DNA of 64,000 nucleotides. Source: Streptomyces sp. Je 1-332. Its GTDB lineage: Bacteria > Actinomycetota > Actinomycetes > Streptomycetales > Streptomycetaceae. Positions 1-10,389 of this stretch are shown piece by piece. The stretch spans positions 2,108,001-2,172,000 of the forward strand of contig NZ_CP160402.1 of NCBI RefSeq assembly GCF_040730185.1, read 5' to 3'. Within the stretch, counting starts at the first letter, position 1. The number at the start of each line of letters is the position of its first letter. The position numbers and the translations under genes are program-made. The notes below the pieces were generated by a model. It was not told the origin of the DNA and searched no databases. It saw nothing but the letters and a program-made list of their open reading frames with translations.

Positions 1-149
1 GACGGCAGCAGCACACCGATGACCACGGCGAGGAAGCCGCCGAAGGCGAGCAGCCGCCAGCGCAGCCGCGCCTTGTACTGCAACAGCACTTCGCCGAGCA
101 GCCACAGCGCGACGCATCCGAACGCGATGTAGAGGACCGTCCAGCCCAT
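1..149 (-). CDS. Hypothetical membrane protein, N-terminal part only
   Basis: The gene runs off the left edge, so only its first 49 codons are visible. They start at an ATG preceded by a purine-rich AGAGGGG about five bases upstream. The translation begins MGWTVLYIAFGCVALWLLGE, a hydrophobic helix, then a short basic stretch (QYKARLRWR), then a second hydrophobic segment. This is the pattern of a small polytopic membrane protein. It lies 44 bases downstream of metF on the same strand. A bulged inverted repeat (150-187) fills the gap. I do not recognise a family and assign no function. Confidence 0.6.
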   Translation of the reverse strand, partial: MGWTVLYIAFGCVALWLLGEVLLQYKARLRWRLLAFGGFLAVVIGVLLP

Positions 150-193
150 GTACGCCCCTCTCCCCCCGGCCGCCGCCCGAGGGGTACAGCCGG

Positions 194-1123
<930 letters not shown>

Positions 1124-1202
1124 TTAGCCACGGTCCACCGCCACCGGCCAATCCCCGTCCAGCCTGCGGACAGCATCCCCGGAAGTTGGCCGAAGATCGC
1201 CG

Positions 1203-1859
1203 TCAGGCCGTACGCAGCCGCTTCGCGAAGTCGGCCGCCGCGGCCCCCGGATCGTCCGCCTCCGTGATCGCCCGTACGACGACGACGCGGCGGGCGCCCG
1301 CTTCGAGCACCTCGTCGAGGTTGCCCGCGTCGATGCCGCCGATGGCGAACCACGGGCGGTCCGTGCCGAGCGAGGCGGTGTACCGGACGAGGTCGAGCCC
1401 GGGGGCGTACCGGCCCGGCTTGGTGGGGGTCGGCCAGCAGGGACCCGTGCAGAAGTAGTCCACGCCGTCCTGCGTCGCCGCGGCGCCGGCCTCGGACTCG
1501 GCGTGCGTGGAGCGGCCGACGAGGACGTCGTCAGGGCCGCCGAGGATCGCGCGGGCCGCGGGCACCGGCAGGTCGCCCTGGCCCAGGTGCAGCACGTCGG
1601 CGCCGATGGCGTGCGCGATGTCCGCGCGGTCGTTCACCGCGAGGAGCTTGCCGTGCCTGCGGGCGGCGTCGGCGAAGACCTGGAGGTGTTCGAGCTCCTC
1701 GGCCGCCTCCATGCCCTTGTCCCGCAGCTGCACGATGTCGACGCCGCCGCCGAGGACCGCGTCGAGGAACTCGGGGAGGTCTCCCTGGCGCTTGCGGGCA
1801 TCCACGCAGAGGTAGAGGCGGGCGTCGGCGAGCTGCTCGCGGGCAGGCTTGGTGGCCAT
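1203..1859 (-). CDS. thiE: Thiamine-phosphate synthase
   Basis: The 218-residue protein couples the pyrimidine pyrophosphate and thiazole phosphate halves into thiamine monophosphate. TIM-barrel signatures are visible: [12 protein letters not shown], then [20 protein letters not shown], which holds substrate- and phosphate-contacting residues, then [25 protein letters not shown] and AIGGID near the C-terminus. I chose the ATG giving MATKPAREQ because the reading frame upstream is not protein-like and crosses a strong hairpin. A G-rich stretch precedes this start. It is separated from the upstream regulator gene by that hairpin, so it is probably transcribed on its own. It has no TPP riboswitch of its own, unlike the thiO operon on the other strand. 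Confidence 0.94.
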   Translation of the reverse strand: MATKPAREQLADARLYLCVDARKRQGDLPEFLDAVLGGGVDIVQLRDKGMEAAEELEHLQVFADAARRHGKLLAVNDRADIAHAIGADVLHLGQGDLPVPAARAILGGPDDVLVGRSTHAESEAGAAATQDGVDYFCTGPCWPTPTKPGRYAPGLDLVRYTASLGTDRPWFAIGGIDAGNLDEVLEAGARRVVVVRAITEADDPGAAAADFAKRLRTA

Positions 1860-1888
1860 GAAGAGGTCCCCCCGGGTCGTCGGTGGCC

Positions 1889-1924
1889 TACGGGCCGTGT
1901 GTCCCGGGGGACACACGGCCCGTA
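1889..1924 (-). terminator. Strong hairpin between the Rv2175c-like gene and thiE
   Basis: A perfect 17-bp inverted repeat with a two-base centre lies 21 bases past the stop of the upstream regulator gene and about 30 bases before the thiE start. There is no clear U-tract, as is common for Streptomyces terminators. It may end the regulator transcript or shape the thiE leader. Confidence 0.55.
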
Positions 1925-1945
1925 CGCAACGGTTTTCCGTGTCGG

Positions 1946-2311
1946 TCAGACGGCGAGCGCCTGGGCGCGGCGCTTCACCTCCGTGCCGCGATTCTCGCTC
2001 AGGGCCTGCGCGGGCGTGCCGGGCAGGGTCGGGTCGGGAGTGAAGAGCCACTCCAGCATCTCTTCGTCGTTGAAGCCGTCGTCCCTCAGGAGCGTCAGGG
2101 TGCCGGTGAGGCCCTTGACGATCTTGTCGCCGTCGATGAAGGCGGCCGGCACCTGGAGCGCGCGGTTCTCACCACGGCGTACGGCGATCAGCTGGCCCTC
2201 CTTGACCAGCTGGCGCACACGCGTCACCTCGACGTCGAGCATTTCCGCGATGTCGGGGAGGTGGAGCCACTCAGGGACGAGAGCATCAGTCTTTGCGTCA
2301 ATCTCGGTCAC
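1946..2311 (-). CDS. Rv2175c-family DNA-binding protein
   Basis: This is a small cytosolic winged-helix/HTH protein of about 121 residues, starting at GTG ([15 protein letters not shown]). The core reads [20 protein letters not shown], an HTH with the wording typical of the Rv2175c family, followed by a basic wing ([12 protein letters not shown]). A C-terminal part carries [20 protein letters not shown]. In M. tuberculosis the family member Rv2175c binds DNA and is phosphorylated by the adjacent kinase PknL. Here the PknL-like kinase is 4 kb away, across the thiamine genes, so the functional pair is probably retained but split. The first 21 codons of the longer open frame look non-coding and were excluded. 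Confidence 0.82.
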   Translation of the reverse strand: MTEIDAKTDALVPEWLHLPDIAEMLDVEVTRVRQLVKEGQLIAVRRGENRALQVPAAFIDGDKIVKGLTGTLTLLRDDGFNDEEMLEWLFTPDPTLPGTPAQALSENRGTEVKRRAQALAV

Positions 2312-2377
2312 GGGGTCAAGCGTATCTCCGGGCACCGACAGCGGCCGGGCAGCGGCCCCCCGGTCACGACGCAACCG

Positions 2378-3598
2378 CTACGGGAGCACGGCCTTCTTCA
2401 GGGGGACCGCGGGGTCAGAGGCCAGTTCGGCGGAGAGGCCTGCGCCCGCCTCGATCAGCTTGCGGCCCTGCGCCAGGTCCCTGGGACGGCCCACCGCGAG
2501 GACGGCCACCAGGACGCCCCCGCGCAGCCAGCACACGGTCCAGGCGACGCCCAAGGGGTCGCCGCGCCACACCAGCTCGTCGGCGGAGGCGTGGTGCCCG
2601 GCGTACTGGACGAAGCGGCCGAACTGCTCGGACCAGAAGTACGGGACGGGGTCGTACGCCGAAGGGGTATCGCCGATGATGTTCGCCGCCACCGTGCGCG
2701 GGCCCTGCAGGGCGTTGTCCCAGTGGTGGACGAGGAGGCGCTCGCCATACCTTCCCGAAGGGAAGGAGGAGCAGTCGCCGACCGCGTACACGTCGGGCTC
2801 CGAGGTCCGCAGGTGGTCGTCGGCGAGGACCTCCCGGTGGGCGCCCAGGGTGATGCCGGAGTCCGCGAGCCAGGCCGTGGCGGGGCGTGCGCCGATGCCG
2901 ACGACGACCGCGTCCGCGGGCAGCCGGGTGCCGTCGGTCAGGAAGACGCTGCCGGGTTCGACGCGGTCCACGCGCGCGTGGGTGCGCAGGTCGGCCCCGG
3001 AGTCGGCGTACCAAGCCGCCATGGGCGCCGCGACCTCCGCGGGCAGGGCCCCGGCCAGCGGTCGCTCCGCGGCCTCGACGACGGTGACCGAACAGCCCGC
3101 CTCACGCGCGGCGGTCGCGAACTCGGCGCCGATCCAGCCCGCGCCGACGACCACGATGCGGCGCTGTTCGGCGAGCACGGGCCGCAGCCGCTCGGCGTCG
3201 TCCAGGGTGCGCAGCAGATGGACCCCGGGAACCCCGGAGGCGCCGGGCAGCAGGATCGGCGCGGCGCCGGTGGCGATGACCAGGGCGTCGTACGGGACCG
3301 GGCCACGCTCGGTGTCCAGTTCGTGCTCCGCGGGGCGCACGCCCGTGACCTCGTGGCCCAGGCTCAGCTCGATGCCGAGGGCCTCGAAGTCGATGTCGAA
3401 GGCGGAGCCCTCCGCCTTGCCGAGCAGCACGGCCTTGGACAGCGGCGGCCTGTCGTACGGCTGGTGGGGTTCCGCGCCGATCAGGGTGACCGCACCGGTG
3501 AACCCCTGCTCGCGCAGCGCCACGGCGGTCTGCACGCCGGCCATCCCCGCGCCCGCGATGACGACCCGGCGCTCTTCCTGCCTCCGCTGCTCACTCAC
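2378..3598 (-). CDS. FAD-dependent pyridine nucleotide oxidoreductase (ferredoxin-reductase type)
   Basis: The 406-residue flavoprotein has two Rossmann dinucleotide sites: VVIAGAGMAGVQTAVAL near residue 12 for FAD and IVVVGAGWIGAEFA near residue 150 for NAD(P)H. The FAD-closing motif VYAVGDCSSFPS follows near residue 270. The layout matches the rhodocoxin, putidaredoxin and ferredoxin reductase branch, with a C-terminal reductase domain. It should pass electrons from NAD(P)H to a small iron-sulfur protein, but no ferredoxin gene is adjacent, so the partner is unknown. It lies 66 bases upstream of the Rv2175c-like gene on the same strand and is divergent from the thiO riboswitch. The start is an ATG followed by SEQRRQEERR. 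Confidence 0.87.
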   Translation of the reverse strand: MSEQRRQEERRVVIAGAGMAGVQTAVALREQGFTGAVTLIGAEPHQPYDRPPLSKAVLLGKAEGSAFDIDFEALGIELSLGHEVTGVRPAEHELDTERGPVPYDALVIATGAAPILLPGASGVPGVHLLRTLDDAERLRPVLAEQRRIVVVGAGWIGAEFATAAREAGCSVTVVEAAERPLAGALPAEVAAPMAAWYADSGADLRTHARVDRVEPGSVFLTDGTRLPADAVVVGIGARPATAWLADSGITLGAHREVLADDHLRTSEPDVYAVGDCSSFPSGRYGERLLVHHWDNALQGPRTVAANIIGDTPSAYDPVPYFWSEQFGRFVQYAGHHASADELVWRGDPLGVAWTVCWLRGGVLVAVLAVGRPRDLAQGRKLIEAGAGLSAELASDPAVPLKKAVLP

Positions 3599-3734
3599 CC
3601 GATCACTGTAGGACGGCGGATGGCGCGCGCCTCAGGGCGCGGCGGGGAGATCTCTGACACACCGTCACAGCCCCTGACCGCACAGCTGCCCTACTACGCC
3701 GGGACGCCAAAGGCTAAGGTTGCCGTGCAGAGCA

Positions 3735-3826
3735 CTCGCGGGAGCCCGGACGCACCGGGCTGAGAGGGAGGCTGGACGGCCTCCGACCGTACGAACCTGA
3801 TCCGGGTCATGCCGGCGAAGGGAGGG
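3735..3826 (+). promoter_or_regulatory. TPP riboswitch (THI box)
   Basis: The leader carries the conserved pyrimidine-sensing core GGGCTGAGAGGGAG and, after a variable stem, the pyrophosphate-sensing core CTGATCCGGGTCATGCCGGC followed by GAAGGGAGGGG. Both are textbook THI-box elements in the right order and spacing, ending about 12 bases before the thiO ATG. The purine run after the core can serve as the ribosome binding site, which fits translational control: bound thiamine pyrophosphate would hide it. A TAAGGT hexamer about 20 bases upstream is a plausible -10. Confidence 0.95.
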
Positions 3827-3837
3827 GCTGGACACCC

Positions 3838-5049
3838 ATGCATCCACGTACACCACCCCACACGACGAGTACGACCGGCGCGAGCACGACCGACGTCCTG
3901 GTCGTCGGGGGCGGCATCATCGGCCTGGTCACGGCCTGGCGGGCGGCGCAGCGCGGCCTGTCCGTCGCGGTCGTGGACCCCGAGCCCGGCGGCGGCGCGG
4001 CGCAGGTGGCCGCGGGCATGCTGGCCGCCGTCACCGAGCTGCACTACGGGGAGCAGACGCTGCTCGCCCTGAACGTGGCCTCCGCGCAGCGCTATCCCGA
4101 CTTCGCGGCCGAGCTGACGGAGGCGAGCGGCCTCGATCTCGGCTACCGCGCGAGCGGCACGCTCGCCGTCGCCCTCGACTCCGACGACCGTGCGCACCTG
4201 CGTGAGCTGCACGCTCTTCAGCAGCGGTCGGGGCTCGCTTCGGAGTGGCTGAGCGGGCGCGAGTGCCGCCGTCTGGAGCCGATGCTCGCGCCGGGCGTCC
4301 GGGGCGGGCTTCGGGTCGACGGCGATCACCAGATCGACCCTCGCAGACTCGCCGCTGCGCTCCTCCTGGCCTGCGAGCGGGCGGGCGTGATCTTCCACCA
4401 CGCGTGGGCGGAGCGCCTTACGGTCGTGGCCGACCGGGCCACCGGAGTCGTCCTCGCCGACGGCACCGCCCTGGAGGCCGGTCACACCGTGCTCGCCGGA
4501 GGCAGCCTCAGCGGGCGCCTCGACGGGGTCCCGGAGGGCGTACTGCCGCCCGTGCGCCCGGTGAAGGGGCAGGTGCTGCGGCTCACCGTGCCGCAGCGGT
4601 ACGCGCCGTTCCTGAGCCGCACCGTGCGCGCCGTCGTGCGCGGCAGTCACGTCTACCTGGTGCCGCGCGAGAACGGCGAGCTCGTCGTCGGCGCGACCAG
4701 CGAGGAACTCGGCTGGGACACGACGGTCACGGCCGGCGGCGTGTACGAGCTGCTCCGGGACGCCCATGAGCTCGTACCGGGCATCACGGAACTGCCGCTG
4801 ACGGAGACCCGGGCGGGCCTGCGCCCCGGCTCCCCCGACAACGCGCCGATGCTCGGCCCGACCGCGCTGCCCGGCCTCCAGCTGGCCACCGGGCACTACC
4901 GCAACGGCGTACTCCTGACGCCCGTGACCGGCGACGTGATGGCGCACGCCCTGACCACCGGTGAACTGCCCGACGAAGCACAGGGGTTCACTCCTCTGCG
5001 CTTCGCCGGAACCCCCCGAGCACAGCACTTCATGGAGCAGCACGCATGA
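3838..5049 (+). CDS. thiO: Glycine oxidase ThiO
   Basis: This 403-residue flavoenzyme oxidises glycine to iminoglycine, the precursor that ThiG combines with the ThiS thiocarboxylate and deoxyxylulose phosphate to form the thiazole of thiamine. The N-terminus shows the FAD-binding motif DVLVVGGGIIGLVTAW near residue 18. AAQVAAGMLAAVTE follows, and the C-terminal DAO-family end is TRAGLRPGSPDNAPMLGP plus LATGHYRNGVLLTP. It is the first gene behind the TPP riboswitch and overlaps thiS by four bases (ATGA), so the operon is translationally coupled. Use of ThiO rather than ThiH is normal for aerobic actinobacteria. The roughly 17 residues before the FAD motif are a threonine-rich variable tail. 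Confidence 0.94.
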   Translation: MHPRTPPHTTSTTGASTTDVLVVGGGIIGLVTAWRAAQRGLSVAVVDPEPGGGAAQVAAGMLAAVTELHYGEQTLLALNVASAQRYPDFAAELTEASGLDLGYRASGTLAVALDSDDRAHLRELHALQQRSGLASEWLSGRECRRLEPMLAPGVRGGLRVDGDHQIDPRRLAAALLLACERAGVIFHHAWAERLTVVADRATGVVLADGTALEAGHTVLAGGSLSGRLDGVPEGVLPPVRPVKGQVLRLTVPQRYAPFLSRTVRAVVRGSHVYLVPRENGELVVGATSEELGWDTTVTAGGVYELLRDAHELVPGITELPLTETRAGLRPGSPDNAPMLGPTALPGLQLATGHYRNGVLLTPVTGDVMAHALTTGELPDEAQGFTPLRFAGTPRAQHFMEQHA

Positions 5050-5273
5050 CTCTCCCGTCCGACACAGCCGTCACCGCCGTCTCCGTGAATGGAGAGGCGC
5101 GCGACGTGGCCACCGGCACCACGCTCGAAGCCCTCGTCGCGACCCTCACCGCGGCCCCGTCCGGTGTCGCCGCCGCGCTCAACGAGACCGTGGTCCCGCG
5201 TACGCGCTGGTCCACCACCCCGCTCACCGACGGGGACCGCGTCGAGGTCCTCACCGCCGTCCAAGGAGGCTGA
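5046..5273 (+). CDS. thiS: Sulfur carrier protein ThiS
   Basis: The 75-residue protein has the ubiquitin-like fold pattern and ends in VLTAVQGG. The terminal Gly-Gly is what ThiF-type enzymes adenylate and convert to a thiocarboxylate, which then donates sulfur for thiazole formation. It overlaps thiO by four bases and lies six bases before thiG, whose Shine-Dalgarno AAGGAGG sits inside the last ThiS codons. It is slightly longer than the commonest ThiS (about 66 residues) because of an N-terminal extension (MTLPSDTAVTA). No thiF or dedicated sulfurtransferase is in the immediate operon. The cysteine desulfurase-TusA fusion near 57 kb is one possible sulfur source, but that is inference. Confidence 0.93.
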   Translation: MTLPSDTAVTAVSVNGEARDVATGTTLEALVATLTAAPSGVAAALNETVVPRTRWSTTPLTDGDRVEVLTAVQGG

Positions 5274-6074
<801 letters not shown>

Positions 6075-6165
6075 GCGTCGCGTGCCTGTCACAGCTCGGC
6101 TGCAGTCGGGGCCCGAGCCAACCCGGGCGGGCAACCCTGTCAGCGGTGGCTCGTAGACTCCCTGC

Positions 6166-8127
6166 GTGGACACGACCCTTCAGGACCCGCTCGTCGGGCA
6201 GGTGCTCGACGGCCGCTATCGCGTGGACGGGCGGATCGCGGTCGGCGGGATGGCCACGGTCTACCGGGCCGTGGACACCCGCCTCGACCGCGTGCTCGCG
6301 CTCAAGGTGATGCACCCGACGCTGGCCGCCGACGTCTCTTTCGTCGACCGCTTCATCCGCGAGGCGAAGTCGGTCGCCCGGCTCTCGCACCCGAACGTGG
6401 TGGGGGTGTACGACCAGGGCGCCGACGGGGCGTACGTCTATCTCGCGATGGAGTACATCGCCGGTTGCACCCTGCGTGACGTGCTCCGCGAGCGCGGCGC
6501 CCTGCAGCCGCGCGCCGCCCTCGACATCCTGGAACCGGTCCTCGCCGCGCTCGGCGCCGCGCACCGCGCGGGCTTCGTGCACCGCGACATGAAGCCGGAG
6601 AACGTCCTCATAGGGGACGACGGCCGGGTCAAGGTCGCCGACTTCGGACTCGTGCGCGCGGTGGACACCGTCACGAACACGACCGGCACGGTCCTCGGCA
6701 CCGTCTCCTACCTCGCTCCCGAGCAGATAGAGCACGGCACGGCCGACACACGCGTGGACGTGTACGCCTGCGGCGTCGTGCTCTACGAAATGCTGACCGG
6801 TGCCAAGCCGCACTCCGGTGAGAGCCCCGCCCAGGTGCTCTACCAACACCTCCACGAGGATGTGCCGCCCCCGTCGGCGGCCGTCCCGGGGCTCGCCGTC
6901 GAGCTCGACGACCTGGTGGCCTCCGCCACCGCCCGCACCCCCGACGTACGCCCGCACGACGCGGTGGCGCTGCTCGGGCAGGCCAGGCTGGCGCGGGCCG
7001 CGCTCTCCGTGGAGCAGCTGGACGCGGTGCCGCCGCAGGCACTCGCGGCGGACCCCGGCCACGACAACTCCGACGACCGTACGAGCGTGATCCCGCGCGC
7101 GGCACGCTCCGTACAGCTGCCGCTTCCCACGGACGGCGACGAGGACGGGCAGGACCGGCAGGACCAGCTCAACCGCACGAGTGTCCTCGCGTCACCGCCG
7201 CCCGGTCCACCGGCCACCCCGAGCCGCAGGCGCCCCGCTCCGCGCCGCCGCACGTTCGCGGTGGTCGCCGCGGTCCTGCTCGCGCTCGGCCTCGGCGCCG
7301 GGGTCTGGTACATCAACTCCGGCCAGTTCACGAAGGTCCCGCCGCTCCTGGCGAAGACCGAGTCGGCGGCCAAGAAGCGCCTCGGCGAAGAGGGGCTCGA
7401 GGTCAACGCCGTCAAGCGCGCCTACAGCGACACCGACAAGCGCGGCACGGTCATGGCCACCGACCCCGAGGCGGGCGAGCGCATCCGTGACAACGACTCG
7501 GTGACGCTGACCATCTCGAAGGGCCCCGAGATCGTGAAGGTCCCGAGCCTCGCGGACACTCCCGTGGCCAAAGCGAAGGACGAGCTCAAGGACGCCGGGT
7601 TCGCTCCCGGGATGACGAACAAAGCCTTCAGCGACGACGTCCGCAAGGGCTCCGTGATCCGCACGGACCCGAAGGCGGGCACCAAGCGCAAGGCGGGCTC
7701 CGCCATCGCGATCACCGTCAGCAAGGGCCCCGCGATCGACGTCCCCGACGTGACGGGCGATTCCCAGTCCGACGCGACGTCCGAGCTCGAGGACGCGGGC
7801 CTGAAGGTCAAGATCGCGACGAAGCGGGTGCACTCCGACGAGGACAAGGGCACGGTCATCGACCAGTCCCCCAGGGAGGGCCAGACGCAGCTCGCGGAGG
7901 GCGACACGGTCACGCTGACGCTGTCCAAGGGCCCCGAGATGATCGAGGTCCCGGACGTCGAGGGCATGAGCGTCGACGACGCCACGCAGGAGCTGGAGGA
8001 CGCCGAGTTCGAGGTCGAGAAGGACCGAGGCCTGCTCGGTCTCTTCGGGGACACGGTGAAGAGCCAGTCCGTGGAGGGCGGCGAAGAGGCGCCCAAGGGC
8101 TCCACGATCACCATCGAGATCCGCTGA
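6166..8127 (+). CDS. PASTA-domain Ser/Thr protein kinase (PknL/PknB type)
   Basis: The 653-residue protein is a complete membrane sensor kinase starting at GTG. The cytosolic kinase domain occupies roughly residues 21-280: glycine loop IAVGGMATVY, invariant lysine in LALKVMHP near residue 47, catalytic HRDMKPENVL near residue 140, DFGLV near 159 and the APEQ end of the activation loop, which is rich in Thr and likely autophosphorylated. A Ser/Pro/Arg linker leads to one membrane helix near residues 362-382. Four PASTA repeats follow, each near 65 residues and separated by TISKGPE or SKGP motifs. PASTA domains bind peptidoglycan or lipid II fragments. In mycobacteria the orthologue PknL phosphorylates Rv2175c, whose homologue is encoded at 1946-2311. 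Confidence 0.95.
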   Translation: MDTTLQDPLVGQVLDGRYRVDGRIAVGGMATVYRAVDTRLDRVLALKVMHPTLAADVSFVDRFIREAKSVARLSHPNVVGVYDQGADGAYVYLAMEYIAGCTLRDVLRERGALQPRAALDILEPVLAALGAAHRAGFVHRDMKPENVLIGDDGRVKVADFGLVRAVDTVTNTTGTVLGTVSYLAPEQIEHGTADTRVDVYACGVVLYEMLTGAKPHSGESPAQVLYQHLHEDVPPPSAAVPGLAVELDDLVASATARTPDVRPHDAVALLGQARLARAALSVEQLDAVPPQALAADPGHDNSDDRTSVIPRAARSVQLPLPTDGDEDGQDRQDQLNRTSVLASPPPGPPATPSRRRPAPRRRTFAVVAAVLLALGLGAGVWYINSGQFTKVPPLLAKTESAAKKRLGEEGLEVNAVKRAYSDTDKRGTVMATDPEAGERIRDNDSVTLTISKGPEIVKVPSLADTPVAKAKDELKDAGFAPGMTNKAFSDDVRKGSVIRTDPKAGTKRKAGSAIAITVSKGPAIDVPDVTGDSQSDATSELEDAGLKVKIATKRVHSDEDKGTVIDQSPREGQTQLAEGDTVTLTLSKGPEMIEVPDVEGMSVDDATQELEDAEFEVEKDRGLLGLFGDTVKSQSVEGGEEAPKGSTITIEIR

Positions 8128-8170
8128 TCCGCTGACGGGAGACTCACGCGCTCATGCCACCCTTGAGCGC

Positions 8171-9070
8171 GTGAGCAGCATCGACTCCCCCAGTACCGAT
8201 TCCTTCAGCGCCTCGTCACGCAACCCCGTCGGCAGCCATGTCCCCGTGGCCGGCGGCCTCGCGTCCGTAGGGCTTTCGTACGCCCGTGACCTGGGCGCCG
8301 AGGCCGTCCAGGTCTTCGTGGCCAATCCGCGGGGCTGGGCCACGCCGCCCGGCAACCCGAAGCAGGACGAGGAGTTCCGCGCGGCCTGCGCCGCCGAGGG
8401 GATACCCGCGTACGTCCACGCGCCCTACCTCATCAACTTCGGGTCGCACACCGAGGCGACCGTCGAGAAGTCCGTGGAGTCGCTGCGCCACTCGCTGCGC
8501 CGGGCCCGCGCCATCGGCGCGCTGGGGGTCGTCGTGCACACCGGCTCCGCGACCGGTGGCCGGGACCGCGCCGTCGCGCTGCGGCAGGTGCGCGACCGGA
8601 TGCTGCCGCTGCTCGACGAGCTGACGCACGACGACGACCCGTATCTCCTCCTGGAGTCGACCGCGGGCCAGGGCTTCTCGCTCTGCTCCCGCACCTGGGA
8701 CTTCGGCCCCTACTTCGACGCCCTCGACTCCCACCCGAAGCTGGGCGTCTGCCTCGACACCTGCCACATCTTCGCGGCGGGCCACGATCTGACCGGACCC
8801 AGCGGCATGAAGCAGACGCTGGACCTCCTGGTCGACACCGTCGGCGAGGGCCGCCTGAAGCTGATCCACGCCAACGACTCCAAGGACGTGGTCGGCGCCC
8901 ACAAGGACCGCCACGAGAACATCGGCACCGGCCACATCGGCGAGGAGCCCTTCCGCGAGCTGATGACACACGCGGCGACCGAGAACGTGCCGCTGATCAT
9001 CGAGACCCCCGGCGGCAAGGAGGGTCACGCGGCGGACGTGGCACGGCTGAAGGAGCTCCGGAGCAGCTAG
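8171..9070 (+). CDS. nfo: Deoxyribonuclease IV (apurinic/apyrimidinic endonuclease)
   Basis: The 299-residue protein belongs to the AP endonuclease 2 family, a trinuclear-zinc TIM barrel that nicks DNA 5' of abasic sites in base excision repair. Family landmarks are VGSHVPVAGGLASVGLSY, with a metal-binding histidine, then AVQVFVANPRGW and YLINFGSH, VVHTGSATGG, LLLESTAGQG, VCLDTCHIFAAGHDL, LIHANDSKDVVGAHKDRHEN and the C-terminal LIIETPGGKEGHAADV. Start is a GTG giving MSSIDSPST; the first 17 residues are variable. It is 43 bases downstream of the kinase gene and converges with the molybdoenzyme gene that follows. It could be part of the kinase transcript, but a functional link is not implied. 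Confidence 0.94.
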   Translation: MSSIDSPSTDSFSASSRNPVGSHVPVAGGLASVGLSYARDLGAEAVQVFVANPRGWATPPGNPKQDEEFRAACAAEGIPAYVHAPYLINFGSHTEATVEKSVESLRHSLRRARAIGALGVVVHTGSATGGRDRAVALRQVRDRMLPLLDELTHDDDPYLLLESTAGQGFSLCSRTWDFGPYFDALDSHPKLGVCLDTCHIFAAGHDLTGPSGMKQTLDLLVDTVGEGRLKLIHANDSKDVVGAHKDRHENIGTGHIGEEPFRELMTHAATENVPLIIETPGGKEGHAADVARLKELRSS

Positions 9071-9087
9071 ACCGAGCTGCCAGGAGA

Positions 9088-9720
9088 TCAGAGCTCGGGG
9101 CCGTCCCCGGGCCCCTCCTGGTAGGAGTAGCGCTGCTCGGTCCAGGGGTCGCCGACGTTGTGGTAGCCGCGCTCCTCCCAGAAGCCGCGGCGGTCGGCGG
9201 TCATGTACTCGACGCCGCGGACCCACTTGGGGCCCTTCCACGCGTACAGATGGGGCACCACGAGCCGCAGCGGAAATCCGTGCTCCGCCGTCAGCAGTTC
9301 GCCCCCTTTGTGGGTGGCGAAGATCGTGCGCTCGTCCAGGAAGTCGGCCATGCGCAGGTTCGAGCTGAAGCCGTACTCGGCCCAGACCATCACGTGGGTG
9401 GCGTCGGGCGCAGGCGGGGCGATCTCGACCAGCGCCCGCGCGGGGACACCGCCCCATTCGGCGCCGAGCATGCTGAACTTCGTGACGCAGTGCAGATCGC
9501 CGACCACGGTGGCGTACGGAAGAGCCGAGAACTCCTCGTGCGTCCAGCAGTGCTTGGCCCCGTCGGCGGTGGCTCCGAAGACCCTGAACTCCCAGCGCTC
9601 CGGGCGGAACTTCGGCACCGGGCCGTAGTGGGTGACCGGCCAGCCCCGTTGCAGTCGCTGCCCCGGTGGGAGCTCCGGCTCCACTGCTTCCCGAGATGCG
9701 CGATCCGCCGACTGACCCAT
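9088..9720 (-). CDS. Sulfite-oxidase-like molybdopterin oxidoreductase
   Basis: The 210-residue protein is a single molybdopterin-binding domain of the sulfite oxidase superfamily, in the short cytosolic form. Motifs include VFGATADGAKHCWTHEEFSA and DLHCVTKFSMLGAEWGGVPA. The cysteine in DLHCVTK is at the position that ligates molybdenum in this family. A second block, PLRLVVPHLYAWKGPKWVRG, is the typical cofactor pocket. It has no signal peptide and no haem or dimerisation domain. The chosen start (MGQSADRAS) has AGGA seven bases upstream; a longer in-frame start adds about 27 non-conserved residues. It converges with nfo and is divergent from bfr. Physiological substrate is unknown. Confidence 0.86.
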   Translation of the reverse strand: MGQSADRASREAVEPELPPGQRLQRGWPVTHYGPVPKFRPERWEFRVFGATADGAKHCWTHEEFSALPYATVVGDLHCVTKFSMLGAEWGGVPARALVEIAPPAPDATHVMVWAEYGFSSNLRMADFLDERTIFATHKGGELLTAEHGFPLRLVVPHLYAWKGPKWVRGVEYMTADRRGFWEERGYHNVGDPWTEQRYSYQEGPGDGPEL

Positions 9721-9894
9721 GTGTCCATCCTGACAGACCCGGGTAGGTGGACGTGACCAGGAGGCCGCCGACGGAGGCCGACCGGACGCTGATTGGGGCA
9801 ACTCCTACTAAGCGTGCACTTACTGGACGGCCTCTCGCACCGGTGCAAGGATGCGCGGAACCTGCCCAGTTACCACGTGGAAGGAGCCTCTGCG

Positions 9895-10374
9895 ATGCAG
9901 GGCGACCCCGAGGTCATCGAATTTCTCAACGAGCAGCTGACCGCCGAGCTCACGGCGATCAACCAGTACTTTCTCCACGCCAAGATGCAGGAGAACTTCG
10001 GCTGGCCCAAGCTCGCCAAGTACACCCGGTCCGAGTCGATCGACGAGATGAAGCACGCGGAGATCCTGACCGACCGGATTCTGTTCCTCGACGGCCTGCC
10101 CAACTACCAGCGGCTCTTCCACGTGCGCGTGGGTCAGACCGTCACGGAGATGTTCCAGGCGGACCGGCAGATCGAGGCGGAGGCGATCGACCGCCTCAAG
10201 CGCGGGATCGAGGTGATGCGCGGCAAGGGGGACATCACTTCCGCGAACATCTTCGAGTCGATCCTGGAGGACGAGGAGCACCACATCGACTATCTCGACA
10301 CCCAGCTCGAACTGGTCGAGAAGCTCGGCGAGCCGCTCTACATCGCGCAGCTCATCGAGCAGCCGGAGGGCTAG
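9895..10374 (+). CDS. bfr: Bacterioferritin
   Basis: The 159-residue protein is a full-length haem-containing ferritin of the Bfr type, forming a 24-mer shell that oxidises and stores iron. The N-terminus MQGDPEVIEFLNEQLTAELT carries the first ferroxidase glutamate. AINQYFLHAKM follows, then ESIDEMKHAEILTDRILFLD, whose EMKHAE block holds the haem-ligand methionine and the ferroxidase Glu-His pair. The helix-4 glutamates are in ILEDEEHHIDYLDTQ. The ATG is preceded by AAGGAG with suitable spacing; the longer open frame upstream is not conserved. It converges with bfd, whose product is expected to reduce and release the stored iron. Confidence 0.96.
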   Translation: MQGDPEVIEFLNEQLTAELTAINQYFLHAKMQENFGWPKLAKYTRSESIDEMKHAEILTDRILFLDGLPNYQRLFHVRVGQTVTEMFQADRQIEAEAIDRLKRGIEVMRGKGDITSANIFESILEDEEHHIDYLDTQLELVEKLGEPLYIAQLIEQPEG

Positions 10375-10389
10375 ACACCCTGCGGCGAG

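Noticed and set aside
150..187. Bulged hairpin between metF and the truncated membrane gene as terminator
   Set aside because: It overlaps the ribosome site of the downstream gene and has no U-tract; more likely incidental GC pairing.
1503..3611. A 700-codon open frame on the plus strand across thiE, the DNA-binding gene and the reductase
   Set aside because: Composition is Arg/Ser/Ala/Gly-rich without family motifs. It is antisense to three well-supported genes, as expected from high GC content.
9721..9894. Iron box before bfr
   Set aside because: CTTACTGG and CCTACTAAG are suggestive, but no 19-bp match to the iron-box consensus was found.
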